64,000 nucleotides of DNA, taken from NCBI GenBank assembly GCA_017464345.1, contig JAFUAH010000030.1, forward strand, positions 1 to 64,000, written 5' to 3'. Of the stretch, positions 34,658 to 42,418 are shown piece after piece. Position 1 is the first letter of the stretch; every line of letters starts with the position of its first letter. The position numbers were made by a program, and so were the translations under genes. Below the pieces are notes generated by a model, which saw nothing but the letters and a program-made list of their open reading frames with translations, was not told the origin of the DNA and did no database searches. The DNA comes from Bacteroidaceae bacterium. GTDB taxonomy: Bacteria > Bacteroidota > Bacteroidia > Bacteroidales > Bacteroidaceae.

Positions 34658-34688
34658 TTGCAAGATAGACGGAAAGACCGTAATTTTG
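34658..34688 (+). promoter_or_regulatory. Promoter of the porin/imelysin operon
   Basis: TTG at 34658-34660, 20 bases, then a perfect TAATTTTG at 34681-34688. The -33 boxes of the two divergent promoters are only about 55 bases apart, so one bound regulator could affect both. Confidence 0.7.
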
Positions 34689-34701
34689 CAGTCGGTTTGA
34701 T

Positions 34702-36066
34702 ATGACAAAGCTTATGATTACCATAAAAAGGATACTAATGAGCACGGCTCTGGTGGCCATGTCGGCCGCAGCCATGGCCCAGTGGAACACCGACAGCACG
34801 GAGGTGGACTCCTATGACAAATACCGCGTGGGCGGGTACGGCGAGGTGGTGGCCCAGTTCAAGAACTACGGCATCAACCGCTTCAACGGCACCTCGACGG
34901 GCAACTCCGACGTCCATCGCAACACCATCTCCATACCACGCTTTGTGCTGGCCGGCGACTATAAGTTCAACAAGCACTGGATGCTGGGCGTGGAGATAGA
35001 GTTCGAGGCGGGCGGCACCGGTGCAGCCTATGAGATAGAGAACACCGAGAACGGCGAATACGAGTCGGAGGTGGAGAAGGGCGGCGAGGTGGCTCTGGAG
35101 CAGTTCCATCTGACCTACCGCTTGAACAATGCCTTCATGGTCAGGGTGGGCCACCAGATAGTGCCCGTCGGCCTGAACAATGCCCACCACGAGCCCATCA
35201 ACTTCTTCGGCACCGTGCGCCCCGAGGGCGAGACCTCCATCATACCGAACACGTGGCACGAGACGGGACTGGCCGTCATGGGTCAGTTTGGCCGGAAATG
35301 GGCCTCGTTCGACTACCAGGCCATGGTGGTGGCCGGACTGAATGCCAACGGCTTCGACCGCAACACCTGGGTGGCCAGCGGCAAGCAGGGGCTCTTCGAG
35401 TCCGACAACTTCACATCGCCGGCCTATGTGGCACGCCTCAACTACCGTGGCATCCCGGGCCTGCGCCTCGGTGCGTCGTTCTACTACCTGCGCAATGCCG
35501 CCTCGAACAGCGACAAGCCCCAGACCTACGCCTTCCGGGTGCCCGTGCGCATCTGGTCGGTCGATGCCCAGTATCAGCACCGCTACTTCATTGCCCGGGG
35601 CAACCTGATGGGTGGCTACGTGGGCAACAGCGACCAACTGACGGCCAAGAACAACAAACTGAGCAACTCCTCGCCCTACAGCCGCCTGGCCCCCATTGCG
35701 GAGCGTGCGGTCAGTTACGGTGCCGAGGCCGGTCTGCGACTGAAGAACATGGTGGTGGCCGACAAGATGCCCGACCTCATCCCCTTTGTCCGCTACGAGT
35801 ACTACAACCCGCAGCAAAAGGTAGTCGTGAGCAAGAACAACCTGAAGACGGCCGACCCCCGTCTGAAGACCTCCATGTGGGTGGCCGGCGTGAACTATCG
35901 TCCACTGCCCTACCTAGTGGTGAAGGCCGACTACACAAAGCGGCGCATCGGCGACGGCAACTACAAGGCCGAGAATGAGTTTGCCCTGGGCGTGGCCTTC
36001 ACGGGCTGGTTTGTCAGCGACAACAAGTTCGCCCGCCTGAAGAAACAGAAGAACAATAACCGATAA
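34702..36066 (+). CDS. Outer-membrane porin (OprO/P-like beta-barrel)
   Basis: A 454-residue protein with signal peptide (ending SAAAMAQ near residue 30) and a porin-type body of alternating hydrophobic/aromatic strands, ending in Gly-rich strands (FALGVAFTGWFVSDNKFARL). The segments RVGGYGEVVAQFKNYG and FMVRVGHQIVPVGLNNAHHE fit porins of the phosphate-selective O/P type. ATGs at 34702, 34714 and 34738 are all in frame; 34714 gives a more typical signal peptide. It heads the imelysin/cytochrome gene group. Substrate unknown; an iron- or heme-related ligand would fit the neighbours (inference). Confidence 0.75.
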   Translation: MTKLMITIKRILMSTALVAMSAAAMAQWNTDSTEVDSYDKYRVGGYGEVVAQFKNYGINRFNGTSTGNSDVHRNTISIPRFVLAGDYKFNKHWMLGVEIEFEAGGTGAAYEIENTENGEYESEVEKGGEVALEQFHLTYRLNNAFMVRVGHQIVPVGLNNAHHEPINFFGTVRPEGETSIIPNTWHETGLAVMGQFGRKWASFDYQAMVVAGLNANGFDRNTWVASGKQGLFESDNFTSPAYVARLNYRGIPGLRLGASFYYLRNAASNSDKPQTYAFRVPVRIWSVDAQYQHRYFIARGNLMGGYVGNSDQLTAKNNKLSNSSPYSRLAPIAERAVSYGAEAGLRLKNMVVADKMPDLIPFVRYEYYNPQQKVVVSKNNLKTADPRLKTSMWVAGVNYRPLPYLVVKADYTKRRIGDGNYKAENEFALGVAFTGWFVSDNKFARLKKQKNNNR

Positions 36067-36111
36067 CCAATAACCAATATCAAAATCCTAACAAAAACAT
36101 TAAAATCCCTT

Positions 36112-37299
36112 ATGAAAAAGTATTTGTTTATGACTGGCCTGCTGGCCATGAGCCTGGGCTTCACCGCTTGCAGCGATGACGAAGACGAAAAGACCGTTCC
36201 CGAAGGAACCAGTGAGGTAACCATCAACGACAACAACCTGGACGTGACCAGTGAGAACGTCGGCACCTGGACGCTCTATGCCAGTGCCGTGGCTCAGCTG
36301 CTGGCCAACGATGCCAGCGACCTGAACGAGGCATGGACCGTGGATTACGTGAAGGACGGCATCCATCAGGGTGCCTTTGCCACCACCTTCAAGACCCATA
36401 ACAAGACTCCCTACACCAGCGCCGTCAGCTGCGTGGAGCAGATTGTGGATGGCTGCATCGACATCGCCAGCGAGGTGGGCACGGCCAAGATAGGCGAGCC
36501 CCGCGACCTCTGGGTGTCGGGTAAATACACCGAGGCCGTCTATGCCGTTGAGTCGTGGTACAGCTTCCACTCCATCGACGACTATGCCAACAACATCCAG
36601 TCCATCCGCAACGCCTTCAACGGTACACGCAACAACACCGAGGCCGAGCACTCCATCGCCAAGCTGCTGCAGAGCGTGAACACGCCCGTCTATGGCAGCG
36701 TGAAGGCCAAGATAGACGCAGCCTACAATGCCATCAAGACAGGCATGACGGCTCCCTTCCGCGACCACATCGGCAACGCCACCGTCCTGGTTGCCCAGGA
36801 TGCCTGCGCCGAACTGGTGGATGCACTGGAGAACGAACTGAAACCTTTTATTAACAACAATGCTGACAACGAAGAGCTGGACGCCATCGTAGAGACCTAT
36901 GTCGAGAACGTCGTCGAGCCCACCTACAAGGACCTCGTGGCCCGCACGGCCGAGCTGAAGCAGGCCGTCGATGCCCTGCGCACACAGCCCAGTACCGCTG
37001 CCTTCGAGCGTGCCGCACAGGCCTGGATGGCTGCCCGTGAGCCGTGGGAGACGAGCGAGGCCTTCCTCTTTGGCCCCGTGGCCGATCTGGGTCTGGACCC
37101 CAACATGGACTCCTGGCCCCTGGACGTAGATGCCATCAAGGAGGTCATGGAGAGCGGCAAGATTGAGGAACTCATCAAGTGGGAAGGCGAATACGACGAG
37201 GAGGACGAGAACATCGAGGCCGTCCAGAACGTCCGTGGCTTCCACACGCTGGAGTTCCTGCTCTTCAAGAGTGGCAAACCCCGTACTTACACAAAATAA
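36112..37299 (+). CDS. Imelysin-family lipoprotein (IrpA/ICMP-like)
   Basis: A 395-residue lipoprotein: signal peptide with lipobox LGFTAC (Cys near residue 20) and an acidic linker. The imelysin core spans about 45-390 and shows AAREPWETSEAFLFGPV, DSWPLD, and the conserved GxHxxE motif as RGFHTLEFLLF (about 375). Imelysin proteins (COG3487/3489) bind iron or a related ligand at the outer face of the cell and are iron-regulated in several bacteria; peptidase activity is doubtful. The stop overlaps the next start by one base (TAATG), so it is coupled to the di-heme oxidoreductase, the usual partner (COG3488). Confidence 0.9.
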   Translation: MKKYLFMTGLLAMSLGFTACSDDEDEKTVPEGTSEVTINDNNLDVTSENVGTWTLYASAVAQLLANDASDLNEAWTVDYVKDGIHQGAFATTFKTHNKTPYTSAVSCVEQIVDGCIDIASEVGTAKIGEPRDLWVSGKYTEAVYAVESWYSFHSIDDYANNIQSIRNAFNGTRNNTEAEHSIAKLLQSVNTPVYGSVKAKIDAAYNAIKTGMTAPFRDHIGNATVLVAQDACAELVDALENELKPFINNNADNEELDAIVETYVENVVEPTYKDLVARTAELKQAVDALRTQPSTAAFERAAQAWMAAREPWETSEAFLFGPVADLGLDPNMDSWPLDVDAIKEVMESGKIEELIKWEGEYDEEDENIEAVQNVRGFHTLEFLLFKSGKPRTYTK

Positions 37300-38831
37300 T
37301 GAACCGAAAGACAAAAAATTTCTTTTCATATACATTTTGGTGCGTTGTCCTCATGGCCCTCACGGGCTGTGAGGATGACCGTGCTATAGATGTCAGAGAC
37401 ATGGAGGTGCCCGAGGGCTACACGCTCTCGGCCGGCACCAGCACAATATTCAAGACCTCCAGCTACGCCTACGACACCGATGCCGACTGGGTGGCCAACA
37501 TCCCGGCCAACGAGAAGCGCTTCACCCACGGCGACCGCCTCTACGACAACCCCATGAACTCCGGCAACGGCCTGGGGCCCGTCTATGCGGGCTACTCGTG
37601 TGGCTCGTGCCACCGCAACGCCGGGCGCACCAAGCCGGGCCTCTGGACCCAGACGGGTACAGACCCCGACGGTACTCCTGTCTATGGCAGCGGTTCCTAC
37701 GGATTCTCGTCCATGCTGGTGTATGTGACGCGGAAGAACGGTGCCTTTTTCCAAGACTATGGCCGCGTCATCCACGACCAGAGCATCATGGGCGTGACGG
37801 CCGAGGGCAAGCTGGAATGCCGCTGGCACAAGGAGCAGTTCCAGTTCCCCGACGGCGAGACCTACGAACTGGCCTACCCCGAATACACCATCACCGACTG
37901 GTACCAGCCCAACTACCGCGACACCGACGAGCCCATCCGTCCCGAAGACCTCTTCTGTACGGTGCGCATTCCACTGCGCCACGTCGGCATGGGCCAGATG
38001 ATGGCCCTCGACCCCGTGGAGATTGAGGCCCTGGCCGCCCGGTCGAACTATCCCGAGTACGGCATCTCGGGTCGCTGCAACTACATCAACGAGCGCGGCC
38101 AGTTGCGCCTCGGCCTCTCGGGCAACAAGGCCCAGCACGCCGACCTGACGGTGGAACTCGGCTTCTCCAGCGACATGGGCGTGACCAACAGCCGCTACCC
38201 CGAGGAGATATGCGAGGGGCAGCGCCAGATGCAGGAGGGCTCCATGATGGGGCTGCTGTATGACAAATTGGACATATCCACGGAGGAGATGGAGGACGTC
38301 GATTTCTACCTCCACGGTCTGGGCGTACCGGCTCGCCGACTAGGCTCCGCCACCACGCCCGTCAGCTACAAGGGGCGCACCATCACGGAGCGCGAGCACA
38401 TCGCCATCGGCGAACAGCAGTTCTTCGAGGCCAAGTGCCACCTATGCCACGCCACCACGCTGCACACCCGTCCGCGCGGAGCCACCCTCCTGAACGGTAC
38501 CGAACTCCCCTGGCTCGGCAACCAGACCATCCACCCCTACAGCGACTACCTCTTGCACGACATGGGCTCGGAGCTGATGGGCGTGGGCCTGAACGACAAC
38601 TACGTGAGCGGACTGGCTCGCGGCAACGAGTGGCGCACCACGCCGCTCTGGGGCATCGGCCTACAGGAACTGGTGAACGCCCACACCTTCTTCCTCCACG
38701 ACGGCCGTGCCCGCAACCTCCAGGAGGCCATCCTCTGGCACGGCGGCGAGGGCGAAGCCTCCAAAAACCTCTACAAGAACATGCACAGGGACGACCGCCA
38801 GGCCCTGCTGAAATTCCTCGAGAGCCTATGA
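37299..38831 (+). CDS. Di-heme oxidoreductase lipoprotein (DUF1111 / COG3488)
   Basis: The ATG at 37299 overlaps the imelysin stop by one base and gives a proper lipoprotein signal (VVLMALTGC). The 510-residue product has two c-type heme motifs, CGSCH (about residue 101) and CHLCH (about residue 380), and the DUF1111 phrases LRHVGMGQMMALDPVEIEAL, FFLHDGRARNLQEAILWHGG and EWRTTPLWGIG. The family is annotated as thiol or di-heme oxidoreductase and accompanies imelysin genes; its electron donor is not known. Covalent heme needs a cytochrome c maturation system, and a ResB/CcsA-type protein is encoded at 42408. Confidence 0.92.
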   Translation: MNRKTKNFFSYTFWCVVLMALTGCEDDRAIDVRDMEVPEGYTLSAGTSTIFKTSSYAYDTDADWVANIPANEKRFTHGDRLYDNPMNSGNGLGPVYAGYSCGSCHRNAGRTKPGLWTQTGTDPDGTPVYGSGSYGFSSMLVYVTRKNGAFFQDYGRVIHDQSIMGVTAEGKLECRWHKEQFQFPDGETYELAYPEYTITDWYQPNYRDTDEPIRPEDLFCTVRIPLRHVGMGQMMALDPVEIEALAARSNYPEYGISGRCNYINERGQLRLGLSGNKAQHADLTVELGFSSDMGVTNSRYPEEICEGQRQMQEGSMMGLLYDKLDISTEEMEDVDFYLHGLGVPARRLGSATTPVSYKGRTITEREHIAIGEQQFFEAKCHLCHATTLHTRPRGATLLNGTELPWLGNQTIHPYSDYLLHDMGSELMGVGLNDNYVSGLARGNEWRTTPLWGIGLQELVNAHTFFLHDGRARNLQEAILWHGGEGEASKNLYKNMHRDDRQALLKFLESL

Positions 38832-38865
38832 GACAAGCGTCGCTGCTCCCTCGGACTGACAAGTT

Positions 38866-38926
38866 TGCCATACTATGGCAGAAACTTCTGCCACTATATG
38901 GCAGACATTCCTGCCACTGTATGGCA
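38866..38926. repeat. Array of three 15-bp palindromes with 23-bp period
   Basis: TGCCATACTATGGCA (38866-38880), TGCCACTATATGGCA (38889-38903) and TGCCACTGTATGGCA (38912-38926) start exactly 23 bases apart in the gap between the di-heme gene and the second porin gene. The outer TGCCA/TGGCA arms are fully kept while the centre varies, which suggests selection on a protein-binding site or RNA hairpins. Confidence 0.85.
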
Positions 38927-38929
38927 AAC

Positions 38930-38995
38930 GCCCCGACCCGTACGGGCACAGACCGACACTCCGAGGGACAGGGACACCGACCCGTACAAGAAGAC
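38930..38995. repeat. GC-rich intergenic repeat with CCCGTACGGG palindrome (copy 3)
   Basis: The perfect palindrome lies at 38937-38946, with a second GACCCGTACAAG word near 38979. It lies directly after the palindrome array and ends about 25 bases before the porin start. Confidence 0.7.
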
Positions 38996-39018
38996 ACGAT
39001 AAACTAACCGTATAAGAA

Positions 39019-40311
39019 ATGAGACACATACTGACAACCCTTCTGTGCTCCGCCATGCTGCTGCCAGCCATGGCCGAGGAAAACACCCCCACCACACCTG
39101 ACGCATCCCCTGCCGTCGTGCATGACGTTTCTCCGTCAAGCCCTCACATCGACATGGACAACGGTGTCCTGGGCATTGCCGACGACCGCGGCTTCACCCT
39201 CCAGTCGAAGAACGGCAAGTTCGTCTTCAAGCCCTACCTGTTCCTGCAGACACGCGGCCAGCTGAACTACTACGACGACGAGGGTCTGGACAAGGCCTAC
39301 AACCAGGACAACGTGGCCAACTCCGGCTTCGCCCTGCCCTACGCCATCCTGGGCTTCACGGGCAAGACCTTCGGTTGCCTGGACTACAACCTCTCCATCA
39401 ACGCCGCAGCCACGGGGGCCAACGTCCTCCAGCAGGCCTGGATAGACTACAGCATCAAGCCCGCCGTGCGCTTCCGTGCCGGTAAGTTCAAGACGCCCTT
39501 CACCCACGCCTACCTGACCACGCTGGGCGAGACCCTGTTCCCCGCGCTGCCCACGTCGCTCACCACCTTCACCATCATGCCCCACACGCTGAACGCCGTC
39601 ACCCCCCAGATAGGCACGGGCTTCGACGTAGGCGTGGAGTTCCATGGCACAGCCTCACTGAAGCGAGGCACACAGTGGCTGACGGGCTACGAGGTGGGCC
39701 TGTGGAACGGAAGCGGTTCGGCCGTGAACGGGGCCACGAAGACCTTTTCCGACGACTGGCACATCCCCTCCCTCCTCTACGCCGGACGGCTCACCTTCAT
39801 GCCCTGGGGCCAGATGCCCCTGACGCAGGGCAACGCGAAAATGCTGAAGGGCCGCCACATGCTCTTCGGCATCTCGGGGGGCCTGAACGTGGAGAGCGAG
39901 AGCGAGAGCACCAACGACGCCCGTCTGGGAGCCGAGTTCGCGATGCTCCTCAACCACTGGTACGTGGCTGCCGAGGCCTACTGGATGCACGTGGGATTCA
40001 CGGACAGGCAGAAAATCAGCGACAAGTTCAATTACTGGGGTGCCTACGGGCAGGTGGGCTACTTCGTGTGCCCCCAGGTGCAGCTCGGCCTGCGCTACGA
40101 CTTCATGGACCGCAACAGCTCGGGGAAGGACGGCTTCCTGAACATGCCTGCCGTCGTCTGCAACTACTACATCCCGAAGGTCCACCTGAAGCTGTCGGCC
40201 ATGTACCAGTTCACGGGACGCTACGGCCACGAGACACAGCTCGACCGCGACAACGACGACCTGGGCATCTCCACCCATCATGCCTCCGTGCAACTCCAAT
40301 TCAGTTTCTAG
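39019..40311 (+). CDS. Outer-membrane porin-like protein (O/P family)
   Basis: A 430-residue protein with a signal peptide (1-19, ending PAMAE), a Thr/Pro/Ser-rich linker to about residue 45, then a barrel with the phosphate-selective-porin features FVFKPYLFLQTRGQLNYYDD, RFRAGKFKTPFTHAYLTTLG and a terminal strand ending in Phe (SVQLQFSF), the usual signal for barrel assembly. It is in the same direction as the imelysin and di-heme genes but is separated from them by the repeat-rich gap, so it may be differently controlled. Confidence 0.8.
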   Translation: MRHILTTLLCSAMLLPAMAEENTPTTPDASPAVVHDVSPSSPHIDMDNGVLGIADDRGFTLQSKNGKFVFKPYLFLQTRGQLNYYDDEGLDKAYNQDNVANSGFALPYAILGFTGKTFGCLDYNLSINAAATGANVLQQAWIDYSIKPAVRFRAGKFKTPFTHAYLTTLGETLFPALPTSLTTFTIMPHTLNAVTPQIGTGFDVGVEFHGTASLKRGTQWLTGYEVGLWNGSGSAVNGATKTFSDDWHIPSLLYAGRLTFMPWGQMPLTQGNAKMLKGRHMLFGISGGLNVESESESTNDARLGAEFAMLLNHWYVAAEAYWMHVGFTDRQKISDKFNYWGAYGQVGYFVCPQVQLGLRYDFMDRNSSGKDGFLNMPAVVCNYYIPKVHLKLSAMYQFTGRYGHETQLDRDNDDLGISTHHASVQLQFSF

Positions 40312-40316
40312 GTCTT

Positions 40317-40498
40317 AACTACGAATTACACGAATTATACGAATTGTATGAATAATGTATTCTATACTACGAATGATATGAATAATGTATTCTTTACTAC
40401 GAATTACACGAAATCGGCTTGCCGCTCGCTGTGCGAGAATTATGGCTACGCCCTCAAGTCACGCGGAGCAATTCGTTTAATTCGTGCAATTCGTAGTT
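40317..40498. repeat. Inverted and tandem repeats at the 5' end of the cytochrome lipoprotein gene
   Basis: Bases 40317-40346 and 40469-40498 are inverted repeats (28 of 30 match) made of CGAATT(A/G)CA-type words. Inside, 40341-40370 and 40371-40400 are a 30-bp tandem duplication (27 of 30 match). The usable start codons of the next gene lie in the tandem copies. Confidence 0.85.
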
Positions 40499-41241
40499 TT
40501 AAAAATAAATCCCTGTCTCTTCTATTCCTTTGTATGGTGTGTCTCGTGGCGTGCGACTCCGGCGACATCGAGGAGCGCACCTACTCGGTGCAGGACACGG
40601 GACGGGTGGTGAAGCTCACGGCCCGTGTGTCGGGCATACGCGACTGGGCCGACGGCTACAGCGTGGCACTGGCCGGGTTCGCCAAGGACGACAACTACGC
40701 TACCATGCAACGGGCACTGCCCGCCTCCACGGCCGACGGCACGGAGGTGGAGCTCGTGCTGAACAACGTCACGGACAGGATAGAGACCGTGGAGCTGGCC
40801 ATCACGAACAATCTGCGCAAGCGCATCGTCACGCTGGAGAGCATCGTCCTGGCCGACTACGAAGACTCGCAGGACACCATACGCATGGCCCTGGGTGACA
40901 TAGACCTCGACCTCTTTGGCTGCCTCCAGTACGGTGTCTTCGACAAAGCCTGCATCCAGTGCCACGGCGGCAACGGACGCATGGCTGCCAGCCTGGATCT
41001 CACCCGGGGCAATGCCCATAAGAGCCTGGTCGATGTGCCCAGCACGCGCAAGCCGGGCATGTACCGCGTAGTGAGTGGCAACGCCGGGGCCTCGCTCCTC
41101 CACCAGATACTGAACGAGGGAGGCGAGAACATACTCGGCTACAACCATACGGAAGTCATCAGCAGCCAGTTCAAGGCCACCCAGGATTCCGTGCGCAGTT
41201 TGATAGACAAGTGGATAAATCAACTGCCAGAGGCGGAATAA
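40348..41241 (+). CDS. Cytochrome c-type lipoprotein
   Basis: The frame is open from the ATG at 40348, but residues 1-50 are encoded by intergenic repeats. A lipoprotein signal (KNKSLSLLFLCMVCLVACDS) begins only near residue 51 and no start codon precedes it closely, so the native start was probably displaced by the repeat. The mature part has a beta-rich N-terminal domain and a C-terminal heme c site CIQCHG (about residue 202), followed by GMYRVVSGNAGASLLHQIL, like the small cytochromes joined to envelope oxidoreductases. It likely passes electrons to or from the di-heme protein. The real N-terminus is uncertain. Confidence 0.75.
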   Translation: MNNVFYTTNDMNNVFFTTNYTKSACRSLCENYGYALKSRGAIRLIRAIRSFKNKSLSLLFLCMVCLVACDSGDIEERTYSVQDTGRVVKLTARVSGIRDWADGYSVALAGFAKDDNYATMQRALPASTADGTEVELVLNNVTDRIETVELAITNNLRKRIVTLESIVLADYEDSQDTIRMALGDIDLDLFGCLQYGVFDKACIQCHGGNGRMAASLDLTRGNAHKSLVDVPSTRKPGMYRVVSGNAGASLLHQILNEGGENILGYNHTEVISSQFKATQDSVRSLIDKWINQLPEAE

Positions 41242-41255
41242 TCAGAAATTATTCG

Positions 41256-41263
41256 TATCTTTG
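41256..41263 (+). promoter_or_regulatory. -7 box before the Rid-like gene
   Basis: TATCTTTG, an exact TAnnTTTG match, 19 bases before the start codon at 41282. Confidence 0.55.
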
Positions 41264-41281
41264 CAACCGCAAACAAGAAAG

Positions 41282-42418
41282 ATGAATTATCAGACCATAC
41301 ATATCCAGTCCTTAGGCGTAACCGTAGAGTATGCCTCGTTTCGGCCCGAAGGGGTCGGTGAGTGGCACGTGATGCTGCATGTAGAGCCGCGCGGCCAGTC
41401 CTTCGTAGAGCAGATGCAGCGCATCTATGCCGCCGAAGACCAGCTGACGCAGATGCCCAATTTCCTTGGTGCACAGTACGTACTGAAGCGCTACTTCCTC
41501 TCCGACAGCACCAACCAGCAGCCCCTCATGCGGCAGGAGCCCGGCGTGGCCATTTCCGTCATCCAGCAGCAGCCCCTCGACGGCTCGAAGATAGCCGCAT
41601 GGCTCTACCTCGTCAGCGACATGGACATCCGGACAGAACAGGGCACTCTGGTGGCCAGCCACAACGGCTATCGCCACCTGTGGCGGATGGGCCTGACGTG
41701 CAACCAGGGCGACTCAGCCCAGCAGACCGATACCGTGCTGAAGGAGTACGAGCAGATGCTCAGCCACTTCGGAGCCACGCTGGCCGATAACTGCATCCGC
41801 ACGTGGTTCTTCGTCCGCGACGTCGATACCCAGTACGCCGGCATGGTCAGGGCCCGTCGCGAGAACTTCGTAGAACAGGGACTGACGGAGAAGACCCACT
41901 ACATCGCCTCCACAGGCATCGGGGGCGGCCCCGGTGACACGAAGGCCCTCATCCAGCTGGGCACCTACGCGCTGACCGGCTTTCAGCCCGAGCAGCAGCA
42001 ATATCTCTATGCCAAGACCCACCTGAACCCGACCTACGAGTACGGTGTCACCTTCGAGCGTGGCACGAGGCTGACGTATGGCGACCGTTCGCACATCTTC
42101 ATCTCTGGTACGGCCAGCATCAACAACCGGGGCGAGGTAGTGCACGTGGGCGACATCTGCCAGCAGACCCGCCGCATGTGGGAGAACGTGGAGGCCCTGC
42201 TCCAGGAGGGAGGCATGGACTACTCCGACGTCATGCACCTGGTGGTCTATCTGCGCGACACGGGCGACTACGAGGTCGTGAGCCAGATGTTCCGTGAACG
42301 CTTCCCCCAGATTCCCACCGTCATCACCCTGGCTCCCGTCTGCCGCCCCACGTGGCTCATTGAGATGGAGTGCATAGCCGTGAAGGCGGAGCCTAATCCG
42401 CAATATCGTGAATTCTAA
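41282..42418 (+). CDS. Rid (YjgF/YER057c)-family protein with N-terminal extension
   Basis: The ATG at 41282 is preferred over 41261, which overlaps the promoter box. A 378-residue protein: an N-terminal half without clear family features (residues 1-130, beta-rich), and a C-terminal Rid-like domain with RLTYGDRSHIFISGTASINN, GEVVHVGDICQQTRRMWENV and MDYSDVMHLVVYLRDTGDYE. Relatives include the chorismatase-like group as well as reactive imine/enamine deaminases; the reaction cannot be told. It overlaps the next gene by 11 bases, suggesting coupling to cytochrome c maturation. Confidence 0.75.
   Translation: MNYQTIHIQSLGVTVEYASFRPEGVGEWHVMLHVEPRGQSFVEQMQRIYAAEDQLTQMPNFLGAQYVLKRYFLSDSTNQQPLMRQEPGVAISVIQQQPLDGSKIAAWLYLVSDMDIRTEQGTLVASHNGYRHLWRMGLTCNQGDSAQQTDTVLKEYEQMLSHFGATLADNCIRTWFFVRDVDTQYAGMVRARRENFVEQGLTEKTHYIASTGIGGGPGDTKALIQLGTYALTGFQPEQQQYLYAKTHLNPTYEYGVTFERGTRLTYGDRSHIFISGTASINNRGEVVHVGDICQQTRRMWENVEALLQEGGMDYSDVMHLVVYLRDTGDYEVVSQMFRERFPQIPTVITLAPVCRPTWLIEMECIAVKAEPNPQYREF

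Noticed and set aside
38866..38926. Possible CRISPR array
   Set aside because: Only three 15-bp palindromes with 8-base gaps; spacers are far too short and no cas genes are present.
40534..41241. Start of the cytochrome lipoprotein at the ATG just before the lipobox
   Set aside because: It would leave only about six residues before the lipid-attachment Cys, too short for a signal peptide.
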